From: Streptomyces sp. NK08204
GTDB lineage: Bacteria > Actinomycetota > Actinomycetes > Streptomycetales > Streptomycetaceae
NCBI RefSeq assembly: GCF_020400585.1
Contig: NZ_JAINVF010000001.1
Location: forward strand, 62,001-126,000
Direction of reading: 5' to 3'
Length of the DNA stretch: 64,000 bases
Under the pieces are notes generated by a model. The model was given only the letters and a program-made list of their open reading frames with translations. It searched no databases and had not been told where the DNA came from. Shown piece after piece: positions 25,648-33,750 of the stretch. How positions within the stretch are numbered: the stretch's first letter is position 1; each line of letters opens with the position of its first letter. A program made the position numbers and the translations under genes.

Positions 25648-26013
25648 GTCGGGCTCCCCTTTCTTCCCTCGCCCCAGGTCCCCGCCCGGGTGTTCCCCTG
25701 CGCGATTCCCGCGGTGTCCGACTGCTAGACCTGCCAGTGGGCGTCAGGGTTGTGGTTCCGGTCATGCTGTGACGAAACCGTGAACGCCCAAACCCGGCAC
25801 GGAGGTTGGTGAGAAGGGACGCGAGCGGGTGGTGAGGAGTTCGGTGGGGATGAGCTGTGCAGGGGCGGCGGTGAGTACCGGACCTGCCCGCCGAGCCGAT
25901 CTGCGATCGCACGCCCGGCCTGCACGTCCGTGGGGACGCCGCTGGGTGGTGGAAGTCGGGCACGGGGCAGCCGAGTCGGGGATCTCGACGCCGTACCGCG
26001 CCGGTCAGCCACG
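25648..26013. other. Non-coding upstream region of the L,D-transpeptidase gene
   Basis: No credible gene is visible on either strand. An imperfect nested dyad lies at 25739-25793: outer arms TGGGCGT / ACGCCCA, inner GGTTCCG / CGAAACC. It could be an operator or a structured leader, but I cannot match it to a known riboswitch class. Confidence 0.4.
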
Positions 26014-26059
26014 GCGATGCCCCGCCGGGGCGCCCCGGGGCGCCCCGGCGGGGCATCGC
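26014..26059. terminator. 46-bp perfect palindrome
   Basis: Two 23-bp arms meet without a spacer; the left arm begins GCGATGCCCCGCC and the right arm ends GGCGGGGCATCGC. As RNA it would fold into a very stable stem. It lies about 140 bases downstream of the leftward MBL/formaldehyde dehydrogenase pair, so it may be their terminator. Perfect symmetry this long is unusual. Confidence 0.6.
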
Positions 26060-26084
26060 GCCTTGCCGTGCAATGACCTTGACG

Positions 26085-26145
26085 TGTCCGGCCTCCCGTG
26101 GACGACGACTGCTGTCGCCGTCCACTGTCCCGGCGAAGCCGGACA
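26085..26145. other. Nested inverted repeats
   Basis: Outer arms TGTCCGGC (26085-26092) and GCCGGACA (26138-26145) enclose inner arms GTGGACG (26098-26104) and CGTCCAC (26119-26125). It forms a branched or extended hairpin just beyond the MBL gene stop. This could be the 3' end of that transcript or a small structured RNA; there is no direct evidence for either. Confidence 0.4.
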
Positions 26146-26200
26146 TCTTCAGTTTCGTCGTTCAGGCGTCGCTCACCGGCTCACCGGCCGAGTCGTTGGG

Positions 26201-26830
26201 CTAGTGCCCGCGTGCGATCCATTCCTCCAGGTGGGGTGCCTCGGCACCGATGGTGGTGGAGTCGCCGTGGCCGGTGAGGACCCGGGTGTCCGGGGGGAGG
26301 GAGAGGAGCCGGTCGCGGAGGGAGGCGATGATCGTCGGGAAGTGTGAGTACGAACGTCCGGTGGCGCCCGGTCCGCCCTTGAAAAGCGTGTCGCCGGTGA
26401 AGACCGCGCCCAGTCCGGGGTCGTACAGGCACACGGCGCCGGGGGCGTGACCCGGCGTGTGCAGGACGGTGAGGTCGGCACCGGCCGCCTCGATGACCTG
26501 GCCGTCGACGAGATGGGCGTCGGGGTCGCGGTCGGGGTGGGTCATCTTCCACAGCGGCAGGTCGTCGGGGTGCAGCCAGATCGTGGCGCCGGTGCGGTCG
26601 GCCAGAGCCGGGGCCGCGTCGATGTGGTCGTTGTGGGCATGGGTGCACACGATGGCGGTGAGCCGGCGGTCACCCACGGCGCGGACGATGGCGTCGGCGT
26701 CGTGGGCGGCGTCGATCACGATCGCCTCGTGGTCGTCGCCGACGATCCAGACGTTGTTGTCCACGTCCCAGGTACCTCCGTCGAGGGTGAACCGACCGGA
26801 GGTGACGAGGCGTTCGATGCGTGCGGCCAT
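26201..26830 (-). CDS. MBL-fold hydrolase (glyoxalase-II-like; probable S-formylmycothiol hydrolase)
   Basis: The 209-residue protein is read from ATG 26830, which overlaps the preceding stop as TGATG; GTG 26833 is also possible. The metallo-beta-lactamase motifs are present: CTHAHNDHIDAA (HxHxDH), LHTPGHAPGAVCLY, FTGDTLFKGGPG and LTGHGDSTTIG. Linked to mycothiol-dependent formaldehyde dehydrogenase, enzymes of this type are thought to hydrolyse the S-formylmycothiol product, releasing formate and mycothiol. That role is inferred from the strict coupling of the two genes. Confidence 0.9.
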   Translation of the reverse strand: MAARIERLVTSGRFTLDGGTWDVDNNVWIVGDDHEAIVIDAAHDADAIVRAVGDRRLTAIVCTHAHNDHIDAAPALADRTGATIWLHPDDLPLWKMTHPDRDPDAHLVDGQVIEAAGADLTVLHTPGHAPGAVCLYDPGLGAVFTGDTLFKGGPGATGRSYSHFPTIIASLRDRLLSLPPDTRVLTGHGDSTTIGAEAPHLEEWIARGH

Positions 26831-27915
26831 CACAGCACCACCACCGAACGCAGCACGTCGCCGTGGTGCATCCGCTCGAAGGCCTTCTCCACCTCGTCCA
26901 GGCGGATGGTCTCGGTGACGAACACGTCCAGCGGCAGGCGTCCTTGCAGGTGCAGGTCGATGAGCATCGGGAAGTCACGGGAGGGCAGGCAGTCGCCGTA
27001 CCAGGAGGACTTCAGGGCACCACCGCGTCCGAACACGTCGAGCAGGGGCAGTTCCAGCTGCATCTCGGGGGTGGGGACGCCGACGAGGACGACCGTGCCG
27101 GCGAGGTCGCGGGCGTAGAAGGCCTGCCGGTACGTCTCCGGACGCCCGACGGCCTCGATGACGACGTCGGCGCCGAAGCCGCCGGTCAGTTCACGGACGG
27201 CCTCGACCGGGTCGGTGTTCTTCGAGTTGACGGTGTGGGTGGCGCCGAGGGTACGGGCGGTCTCCAGCTTCCGGTCGTCGACGTCGACGGCGATGATCCT
27301 CCCGGCGCCGGCGAGGTTCGCCCCCGCGACGGCCGCGCCACCGACACCGCCGCAGCCGATGACGGCCACGGAGTCGCCGCGGCCGACGCCGCCGGTGTTG
27401 ATCGCGGCGCCGATGCCGGCCATCACCCCGCAGCCGAGCAGCCCGGCGACGGCCGGGGAGACGGCCGGGTCGACCTTGGTGCACTGCCCGGCGGCGACGA
27501 GGGTCTTCTCGGCGAACGCGCCGATGCCGAGGGCCGGGGCCAGCTCGGTGCCGTCGGTGAGGGTCATCCGCTGTTTCGCGTTGTGCGTGTTGAAGCAGTA
27601 CCAGGGCCGGCCGCGCAGACAGGCCCGGCAGTTCCCGCAGACCGCACGCCAGTTGAGGATGACGAAGTCACCGGGCGCCACGTCGGTGACACCCTCGCCG
27701 ACCGACTCCACGACACCGGCGGCCTCGTGGCCGAGCAGGAACGGGAACTCGTCGTTGATGCCGCCCTGTTTGTAGTGCAGGTCGGTGTGGCAGACGCCGC
27801 AGGCCTGGACGCGTACGACGGCTTCGCCGGGCCCGGGGTCCGGGACCACGATCGTCTCGACCCGTACGGGCTCGTCCTTCCCTGGTGCGACAACGCCGCG
27901 TACTTCCTGCGCCAT
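26830..27915 (-). CDS. mscR: S-(hydroxymethyl)mycothiol (formaldehyde) dehydrogenase
   Basis: The 361-residue zinc-dependent medium-chain dehydrogenase starts at ATG 27915. Catalytic zinc ligands lie in CGVCHTDLH and [15 protein letters not shown]; the structural zinc lobe has four Cys in [15 protein letters not shown]. The NAD site is [34 protein letters not shown] and the overall sequence closely follow the mycothiol-dependent formaldehyde/nitrosomycothiol dehydrogenase family, rather than ordinary alcohol dehydrogenases. It is coupled to the MBL hydrolase gene, forming a formaldehyde detoxification unit. Confidence 0.93.
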   Translation of the reverse strand: MAQEVRGVVAPGKDEPVRVETIVVPDPGPGEAVVRVQACGVCHTDLHYKQGGINDEFPFLLGHEAAGVVESVGEGVTDVAPGDFVILNWRAVCGNCRACLRGRPWYCFNTHNAKQRMTLTDGTELAPALGIGAFAEKTLVAAGQCTKVDPAVSPAVAGLLGCGVMAGIGAAINTGGVGRGDSVAVIGCGGVGGAAVAGANLAGAGRIIAVDVDDRKLETARTLGATHTVNSKNTDPVEAVRELTGGFGADVVIEAVGRPETYRQAFYARDLAGTVVLVGVPTPEMQLELPLLDVFGRGGALKSSWYGDCLPSRDFPMLIDLHLQGRLPLDVFVTETIRLDEVEKAFERMHHGDVLRSVVVL

Positions 27916-27994
27916 GGCCTGGCCCCTTCCATCGACTGTCTACCCCCCGACCCTACGCGCGAGCGGTCCTCCTCGGAGCCATCTGCGGGCGGGA

Positions 27995-28127
27995 TCAGGC
28001 CTCGACGGCGGGCAGCAGGCCGGTCACGGGCGCCGCGAGGCCGGTCACCCGGTGCAGCTCGTGCGGCCGGTTCACCCCGCCGGCCTGGTTCAACACCCGC
28101 AGCTGCTCGGAGACACGCGGAGCACAC
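27995..28127 (-). pseudogene. Possible ArsR-type regulator remnant
   Basis: A short frame with strong G/C third-position bias reads PRVSEQLRVLNQAGGVNRPH and ends at TGA 27995. The VSEQLRVLNQAG string resembles the recognition helix of ArsR-family regulators, but no first half of the HTH is present and the C-terminus is short. It fills the 300-base gap between the dehydrogenase and NTF2-like genes, which otherwise shows no gene. It may be chance. Confidence 0.3.
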
Positions 28128-28215
28128 CGCCTGCGCTTGCCGCCTCCGCCGGGGCGGGGGAGCCTCGAAGGTGGGGCCCCGCGCGCCGGGCTGCGGGCGC
28201 CCGAAGGAGGTCACC

Positions 28216-28578
28216 ATGGGCACCGCGTCAGGCACCTTCACCACCGAGACACTGCGCCGGGCCATAGAAGGGACCACCGGCAACTCCCTTCTGGCGCTCT
28301 ACACCGACGACGCGGAGATCCGCATCGTCGACCACAACGCCCAGCCCAGCCACCCCAAGGTCGTGCACGGCCGGAGCGAGATCGCCGAGCTGCTCGACGA
28401 CATCTACGGCCGCGACATGACGCACAAGCTGGAGCAGTGCGTCGTACAGGGCGACCGGGCCGCCTACAGCGAGTCCTGCCAGTACGGGGACGGCACCCGC
28501 GTCCTCGCCGAATCGATGGTCATACTGCGTGACGGCAAGATAGCCGAGCAGCTCCTCATCCAGGCATGGGACGAGTAG
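28216..28578 (+). CDS. NTF2-like/SnoaL-fold protein (120 aa)
   Basis: ATG 28216 has an ideal GAAGGAGG ribosome-binding site. The 120-residue product has the cone-fold pattern of the nuclear-transport-factor-2 superfamily: LLALYTDDAEIRIVDHN, VVHGRSEIAELLDDIYGRDM and SMVILRDGKIAEQLLIQAWD. Members include ketosteroid isomerases, polyketide cyclases and small binding proteins. The pocket residues do not identify a substrate. It is followed by a hairpin terminator. Confidence 0.87.
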   Translation: MGTASGTFTTETLRRAIEGTTGNSLLALYTDDAEIRIVDHNAQPSHPKVVHGRSEIAELLDDIYGRDMTHKLEQCVVQGDRAAYSESCQYGDGTRVLAESMVILRDGKIAEQLLIQAWDE

Positions 28579-28594
28579 GCGCAAGGACCGCGAG

Positions 28595-28625
28595 GGTCCA
28601 GGTCACCTCCCGGGCGGCCTGGACC
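28595..28625 (+). terminator. Hairpin after the NTF2-like gene
   Basis: GGTCCAGG and CCTGGACC form a perfect 8-bp stem with a 15-base loop, followed by TTCTC, 17 bases after the stop. It separates this gene from the riboswitch-controlled folD. Confidence 0.6.
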
Positions 28626-28707
28626 TTCTCGGCCCGGCCGTCCTCGTCGACGAGGACGCGGCCCTGCTTCCGCGCAGCTCTCGTACAGCCTTTCGGTTAC
28701 GCTGTGT

Positions 28708-28780
28708 GCGGGCCGTGACTGGCGCTGAGGTGGAGTACCACCGGGGAGCGGCCCGTGGTCGATGCCGCGCGCCTGGGCGA
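28708..28780 (+). ncRNA. ZTP/ZMP (pfl) riboswitch
   Basis: The conserved pfl-RNA blocks are visible in order: GGGCCGTGACTGGCG at about 28710-28724, ACCACCGGGGAGCG at about 28737-28750, and CCGCGCGCCTGGGCG at about 28765-28779. The first two flank helix P1/P2, and the last carries the pseudoknot and ligand-binding segment. ZTP riboswitches sense ZMP/ZTP, which build up when 10-formyl-tetrahydrofolate is short, and turn on one-carbon genes such as folD. The folD start is 31 bases beyond the aptamer, so control of translation start or a short terminator is likely. Confidence 0.9.
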
Positions 28781-28810
28781 GGAGTCTCAACCAGCTCAGG
28801 AGTGTGCAGC

Positions 28811-29659
28811 ATGACCCAGGCCCGGCTCATGGACGGAACCGCCTTCGCCCGCCGCATCGTCGACGACACCGCGGAACGCGCCGCCCGCCTCACCGAGCGG
28901 ACGGGCACCGCACCCTGTCTGGCCACCGTGCTGGTCGGCGAGGACCCGGCGTCCGTCACCTACGTCCGCATGAAGCAGAACCGCTGCCGCACGGCCGGTA
29001 TCGAATCCCGGCACGTGGCGCTGCCCGCGAACACGACGACCGCCGAACTGGTCGGCACCCTGCGGGAGTTGTCGGCCGACCCGGCCGTGCACGGCATCCT
29101 GCTCCAGCACCCGGTCGGCGACCACGTCGACGAGCGGGCCGCGTTCGAGGCGATCGCGCCCGAGAAGGACGTCGACGGCGTCACCTTCGCATCGTTCGCC
29201 ACGATGAGCTTCGGCCTGCCGGGCTTCGTGTCCTGCACGCCCGGCGGCATCCTGCGGCTGCTCGACGCCTACGACGTCGACCCGGCCGGGAAGCAGGCCG
29301 TGGTCGTGGGCCGCAGCGCGATCCTCGGCAAGCCGGTGGGCATGTTGCTCCTGGCCCGGGACGCGACCGTGACCTACTGCCACTCGCGCACCCGGGACCT
29401 GTCGGCGGCGGTCCGTGAGGCCGACATCGTCGTCGCCGCCGTCGGCCGGCCCCGGCTGATCCGCGGGCAGGACATCAAGCCGGGCGCGGTCGTGATCGAC
29501 GCCGGCTACAACCCGGGCAACGTCGGCGACGTCGACTTCGACTCGGCGGTGGAGCGGGCCTCGCTGATCACGCCGGTGCCGGGCGGAGTCGGCCCCATGA
29601 CGATCGCGACGCTGCTGGAGCAGACCGTCGAGGCCGCCGCCCGGCAGCTCGGGGCGTGA
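28811..29659 (+). CDS. folD: Bifunctional methylene-THF dehydrogenase/cyclohydrolase
   Basis: The 282-residue protein starts at ATG 28811, eight bases after AGGAG. FolD motifs are clear: ATVLVGEDPASVTYVRMKQNRC (the Tyr and Lys of the cyclohydrolase site), GILLQHPVGDHVDERA, PEKDVDGVTFASF, CTPGGILRLL, VVVGRSAILGKPVGMLLL (NADP site) and ITPVPGGVGPMTIATLL. It interconverts 5,10-methylene-THF and 10-formyl-THF. The ZTP riboswitch upstream ties its expression to purine and one-carbon status. Whether this is the only folD of the genome cannot be told here. Confidence 0.95.
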   Translation: MTQARLMDGTAFARRIVDDTAERAARLTERTGTAPCLATVLVGEDPASVTYVRMKQNRCRTAGIESRHVALPANTTTAELVGTLRELSADPAVHGILLQHPVGDHVDERAAFEAIAPEKDVDGVTFASFATMSFGLPGFVSCTPGGILRLLDAYDVDPAGKQAVVVGRSAILGKPVGMLLLARDATVTYCHSRTRDLSAAVREADIVVAAVGRPRLIRGQDIKPGAVVIDAGYNPGNVGDVDFDSAVERASLITPVPGGVGPMTIATLLEQTVEAAARQLGA

Positions 29660-29707
29660 TGCGCCGGGGGCGGTTCCTCAGCCCGTGGTGACCATCCGGT
29701 AGCAGGC

Positions 29708-30135
29708 CTAACATGATGTCCCCCACATCCCCGGGGTGTGCCGGACGGGTGGCCCCCGGACGACCTGGGCGGTCATGGTCGGCTGGACCGGGCTGCTGAT
29801 ACCGAGCGGATCGACGCCCGCGCCGATGACCACCGGCTCCCCGCGGGGCGCCAGGCCGTCCACGATGGCCATGGTGGGCGGGATGGGCGCGGAGTCACCC
29901 GCCGTGGCCGCACGGCCCAGGCACCGCCGAGGGACTGCAGCACCTCGGCGACCGGAGTGCCGGAGGTGCTGTCGACGTGGCGGTGAGCGCCGACCTGCTT
30001 GGCGAAGTCGGCTTTCTGGGGGCCCCGGGCGAACGTCACGGTCTCGAGCCCCGGGCGACTGCGTACTGCACCCCGAGGTGCCCGAGCCCACCGAGCCCGA
30101 GCGCCGCCACCCGGTCCCCGGGCCGGGCGGAGCTG
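29708..30135 (-). pseudogene. Frameshifted fragment of a zinc-type alcohol dehydrogenase
   Basis: Three frames on this strand together spell the NAD-binding half of a medium-chain alcohol dehydrogenase. First comes PGDRVAALGLGGLGHLGVQY (nucleotide-binding GxGGxGH), then GLETVTFARGPQKADFAKQV and GAHRHVDSTSGTPVAEVLQSL in a shifted frame, then PPTMAIVDGLAPRGEPVVIG in a third frame, up to TGA at 29708. The N-terminal catalytic half is missing. At least two frameshifts and a deletion make this a dead gene. Confidence 0.8.
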
Positions 30136-30211
30136 CGTCTTCCCTGTCACATCCGGGCTGCGGCCCGGGAGTCCCCTCACCTGCCCGAACACGGAGGCAG
30201 GTCGGTCGTAC

Positions 30212-31846
30212 TCAGGCGGAGTGCCGGTAGGACGTGATGGAGACCTTGACCGGACCGTCGTTCGAGCCGTTGGTGGACGTACGGATGATGGCGATGTCCT
30301 GGCCGCCCGGGTAGCGGACGCAGAAGCTGCGGCCGGCGCGCACAGTGGTGAAGGGCAGGGCGGAGGAGGGCTGGGTGTCGATGCCCTTGAGGCAGTCGGA
30401 GAGGCTGAGCGAGCCGGCCGGTGAGATGTAGGCGGCGCTGTCGTCGGGGATGTAGTACTCGCCGTCCTCGCGGCCCAGGTACCAGGTGGAGTTGTCCTGG
30501 GTCACCTTCCCGGCTCTGAGGTCGAACTCGTAGTCGGAGTCCGGGGAGGTGAGTTCGCGGTCTGTGTAGGCGGCGGTGTAACCGGGGGCCGCGGTCGGTT
30601 GCGGGGTCGCCGAGGGCGAGGACGCGGTGCGGGCGGCGCCGGCGGACGGGGGGAGGCTGCCGGTCGCGGCGACGTTCTGGTCGCCGGGGTCGTCGAAGTA
30701 ACCGGAATTGAGCAGGGCGAAGGTCGTTGCTGCGCCGGCGAGGAAGCCGGCGGTCGTCAGGAGCGCGGTGCGGGCGCCCCGGCCTGGGGTGGGCGCGGCT
30801 CTGCGGTTGGCGGGTGCCGGCTGCTGCTGGCCGGGCGCCGGGGTGGGGAGGACGGGTGCGGCCTGGGCGCCGGCCGGGGACCGGGCCGGGTCGAGGAAGG
30901 TCGCGGCAGGGGGAGGTGTGGCCGGAAGGTCGGCATGGCGGTGGATCTCGGTGCTGACCTGCTGAGGTAGCCAGCCGTCGGAGAAGTGCAGTTCGCCACC
31001 GGTGGCGGGGTGGCTGCGGGCGGCCTCGATCAACCAGGCTGTGCCCGGCCGGTTCTCGGGGCTCTTGGCAAGGCAGAGCCGGACCAGCTCGTGCAGTCCA
31101 TACGGAAGGTGAGAGAGGTCGGGCTCCTCGTGTATCGCCCGGTAGAGGGAGACGGATTCGGGTCCGTCGCCGAAGGGGGCGGTGCCCGAGCCGATGTAGG
31201 TGATCAGGGCGCCCAGGGCGAAGACGTCGGTGGCCGGGGTGGCGGGCAGTCCGAGGGCCTGTTCGGGGGCCATGAAGCCCGGTGAGCCGATGCGCAGGCC
31301 GGTGCCGGTGAGCGGGGTGGCGTCGGCGGCGCGGGCGATGCCGAAGTCGATGACGCGAGGTCCGTCGGCGGCGACGAGGACGTTGCCGGGCTTGAGGTCC
31401 CGGTGGACGACTCCCGCGGCGTGGATCGCCTGCAGGGCCTCCGCGATGCCGGCGACGAGCAGCAGAACGGTTCTTTCGGGCAGCGGGCCGTGGCGGTGGA
31501 CGACCTGGTGGAGGGAGGGTCCGGGTACGAAGGTGGTGGCGAGCCAGGGGGTGGTGGCGTCGATGCCCGCGTCGACCACCTGGGCGGTGTAGAGACCGTG
31601 GATACGCCGGGCGCTGGCGACCTCCTGGGCGAAACGGTGCCGAAACCCGGGATCCTCGGCCAGTTCGGGCCGGACCACCTTGAGCGCGACCGGGCGCCCG
31701 CCGGCGGTGTAGGCCAGGTAGACGCGGCCCATGCCGCCCGCACCGAGCCGCGCGCACAGACGGTAACCGCCGATCCCGCGGGGATCGTCCGGGGACAGCG
31801 CCTCGAAGGGCGAGGGCGACAGGGCACCGAAGGGCTTTGCGGTCAT
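30212..31846 (-). CDS. Membrane Ser/Thr protein kinase (PknB-like) with extracellular domain
   Basis: The 544-residue protein starts at ATG 31846, behind GGGAG. The kinase domain, about residues 25-280, is complete: LGAGGMGRVYLA, VALKVV, HRDLKPGNVL, VIDFGIARA and GFMAPEQA. A Pro/Ala-rich juxtamembrane linker follows, then one TM helix (ALLTTAGFLAGAATTFALL), and an extracellular domain of about 140 residues without PASTA repeats, containing one Cys pair (SDCLKG, SFCVRYPG) and GQDIAIIRTSTNG. The ligand is unknown. It is divergent from the thiolase cluster across an AT-rich gap. Confidence 0.93.
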   Translation of the reverse strand: MTAKPFGALSPSPFEALSPDDPRGIGGYRLCARLGAGGMGRVYLAYTAGGRPVALKVVRPELAEDPGFRHRFAQEVASARRIHGLYTAQVVDAGIDATTPWLATTFVPGPSLHQVVHRHGPLPERTVLLLVAGIAEALQAIHAAGVVHRDLKPGNVLVAADGPRVIDFGIARAADATPLTGTGLRIGSPGFMAPEQALGLPATPATDVFALGALITYIGSGTAPFGDGPESVSLYRAIHEEPDLSHLPYGLHELVRLCLAKSPENRPGTAWLIEAARSHPATGGELHFSDGWLPQQVSTEIHRHADLPATPPPAATFLDPARSPAGAQAAPVLPTPAPGQQQPAPANRRAAPTPGRGARTALLTTAGFLAGAATTFALLNSGYFDDPGDQNVAATGSLPPSAGAARTASSPSATPQPTAAPGYTAAYTDRELTSPDSDYEFDLRAGKVTQDNSTWYLGREDGEYYIPDDSAAYISPAGSLSLSDCLKGIDTQPSSALPFTTVRAGRSFCVRYPGGQDIAIIRTSTNGSNDGPVKVSITSYRHSA

Positions 31847-32358
31847 GCTGGCTCCCAGCGGGTCGAACGGTCGAGATGGTGGCGCGGTCGGACGAGTACG
31901 CGGGCGGGGAGCCGCAGTCGACGAGCGCTCCGTTGCGTTCGACGGTCTGCCCATGGGCGAAGAAGCCAAAGGCTCCGGTGGACGCGTCATGCACGGTGAT
32001 GCGTATCCGCTTGCCGGTCCAGCAGGGCGTGCACGGCACCCGGCGGCTAGCGATACCCGATCATCAGTACATGGAGACTGCTATCACAAAGTATCTATTG
32101 ATACATCTGTGCGTCAATAAAGGCATTGGAACATCGGCCGCGTCTGAGTGCGCATCAGGGCCGACCGCGTCAGACGATGACCAGCCGCCGCCTTCCGCAG
32201 CAGCACCCCTCAGCTCGATACCTCAATAGTGAATCGCCAACAGCCTCATGAGAACCGCTTCACCGTCATGAGTAAGGCAAGGCCGAACCCTCTTCCACGT
32301 TAAGTGAATGATCAGTAGTCTTCGCATTCTGGAGATAGCGCGGAAGGCTGGAGCTGCC
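31847..32358. other. AT-rich divergent intergenic region
   Basis: The first 190 bases look like kinase leader without a clear gene. Bases about 32070-32340 are markedly AT-rich for this chromosome and contain the perfect dyad GTATC-TATT-GATAC at 32091-32104, and two TCATGAG copies about 20 bases apart near 32247 and 32267. The composition suggests imported DNA or a junction at the edge of the decayed acyl-CoA cluster. Confidence 0.5.
32091..32104. promoter_or_regulatory. GTATC-N4-GATAC dyad
   Basis: This is a perfect 14-bp inverted repeat in the AT-rich divergent region between the kinase and thiolase genes. It is a candidate operator for either; there is no further support. Confidence 0.4.
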
Positions 32359-33543
32359 ATGGCATCGAGGGTGACCGTCGCGGGCGTGGGGATGATCCCG
32401 TTCACGACGCCGAGGAACAGCGAGCCCTACGACCTGATGGGTGAGAAGGCAGCGCGGGCCGCGCTCGCCGACGCGGGGATCGACTACGGCCTGGTGCAGC
32501 AGGCGTACGTGGGCTACGTGTACGGCGATTCGACCTGCGGCCAAGCCGCGCTGTACGGCGTGGGCCGGAGCGGCATCCCCATCGTGAACGTGAACAACAA
32601 CTGCTCGACCGGCTCCTCGGCGCTGTTCCTGGCCCGGCAGGCGGTCGGGAGCGGCATGGCGGACTGCGTGCTCGCGCTGGGCTTCGAACAGATGCAGCGC
32701 GGTGCGCTGGCGACGCACTGGCAGGACCGGCCCAGCCCGTTCGCCCGCTTCGACGCGGTGACGGTCGCCGTCCAGGGCGAATCGGACGCCCCGTTCGCGC
32801 CGCAGTACTTCGGCGGTGCCGGCGCTGCCTACGCCGAGGAGTACGGCCTGGCCGAGGACACTTTCGCCAAGATCGCGGTGAAGGCGCGCAGGCACGCGGC
32901 GAACAACCCGTACGCGGTGTTTCGCGACCCGGTGACGGTGGAGGAGGTGCTTGCCTCGCCGCGGATCTACGGGCCGCTGACCAGGCTGCAGTGCTGCCCG
33001 CCGACCTGTGGCGCGGCGGCAGCGGTGCTCTGCTCGGAGGAGTTCGCCCGCCGGCACGGGCTGCGCACGGACGTGGCGATCACCGCGCAGGCGATGACCA
33101 CGGACTTCCCGTCGACCTTCACGGGCGCGGACATGCGCAAGGTCGTCGGCTACGACATGTCGAAGGCCGCGGCGAGGCAGGTCTATGAGCAGTCCGGCGT
33201 CGGCCCGGAGGACGTGCGGGTGGTCGAGTTGCACGACTGCTTCACCACGAACGAGCTGCTGACCTACGAGGCGCTGGGCCTGACGCCGGAGGGCACGGCA
33301 GAGAAGTTCATCTGCGACGGCGACAACACCTACGGCGGCCGGGTGGTCACCAATCCCTCGGGCGGCCTGCTGTCCAAGGGGCACCCGCTGGGCGCGACCG
33401 GGCTGGCCCAGTGCGCCGAACTCGTGTGGCAGCTGCGCGGCCACGCCGAGGCACGGCAGGTGGAGGGCGCGAGGGTGGCACTGCAGCACAACATCGGGCT
33501 CGGCGGTGCCGCTGTGGTGACGCTGTACGAGACGGTGGGCTGA
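32359..33543 (+). CDS. SCP-x-type thiolase / lipid-transfer acetyl-CoA acetyltransferase
   Basis: The 394-residue protein starts at ATG 32359, with GGAG five bases upstream; an earlier in-frame ATG lacks one. Thiolase features: VNVNNNCSTGSSALFLARQ with nucleophile Cys82, VVELHDCFTTNELL (active-site His) and GGLLSKGHPLGATGLAQ. It belongs to the SCP-x/lipid-transfer type that usually acts with DUF35 and MaoC partners on branched or steroid acyl-CoA. A truncated MaoC-like stub follows only four bases after its stop, so its natural partner is broken here. Confidence 0.92.
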   Translation: MASRVTVAGVGMIPFTTPRNSEPYDLMGEKAARAALADAGIDYGLVQQAYVGYVYGDSTCGQAALYGVGRSGIPIVNVNNNCSTGSSALFLARQAVGSGMADCVLALGFEQMQRGALATHWQDRPSPFARFDAVTVAVQGESDAPFAPQYFGGAGAAYAEEYGLAEDTFAKIAVKARRHAANNPYAVFRDPVTVEEVLASPRIYGPLTRLQCCPPTCGAAAAVLCSEEFARRHGLRTDVAITAQAMTTDFPSTFTGADMRKVVGYDMSKAAARQVYEQSGVGPEDVRVVELHDCFTTNELLTYEALGLTPEGTAEKFICDGDNTYGGRVVTNPSGGLLSKGHPLGATGLAQCAELVWQLRGHAEARQVEGARVALQHNIGLGGAAVVTLYETVG

Positions 33544-33546
33544 GCG

Positions 33547-33693
33547 ATGGCGATCAACGCCGAGGCGGCCAGGAAGCCGATGCTCGAGCCGATCACCGCC
33601 CACGGGGAGCGCGGCCGTCTGTGCTTCGCCAAGGCCGTCGGCCAAGAGGGGCCCCGTGGACACGGAGACGGCCGTGCCCCGCACGGACCTTGA
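33547..33693 (+). pseudogene. Truncated MaoC/FAS1-like dehydratase N-terminus
   Basis: ATG 33547 opens a 48-codon frame reading MAINAEAARKPMLEPITAHG, then ERGRLCFAKAVGQ, which resembles the first strand and helix of hot-dog-fold dehydratases of the MaoC-like N-terminal family (usual form ERGRLRFFAEAIGE). The frame then turns into unrelated Gly/Arg-rich sequence and stops. The full domain is about 140 residues, so most is deleted. Its place directly after a thiolase fits this identity. Confidence 0.6.
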
Positions 33694-33750
33694 GACTCCT
33701 CCCTCGCACCGACCGCTTCAGAGAACCCTTTCAGACAGCCGGAGACACAA

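Noticed and set aside
25660..25740. Possible c-di-AMP (ydaO-type) riboswitch before the L,D-transpeptidase gene
   Set aside because: Some GGGGAAC-like strings occur, but the conserved order of blocks known for that class cannot be found.
31861..32039. Minus-strand stretch reading GKRIRITVHDAS, like the end of an anti-sigma ATPase domain
   Set aside because: Only about a dozen residues look family-like and there is no conserved core or stop context; chance similarity is likely.
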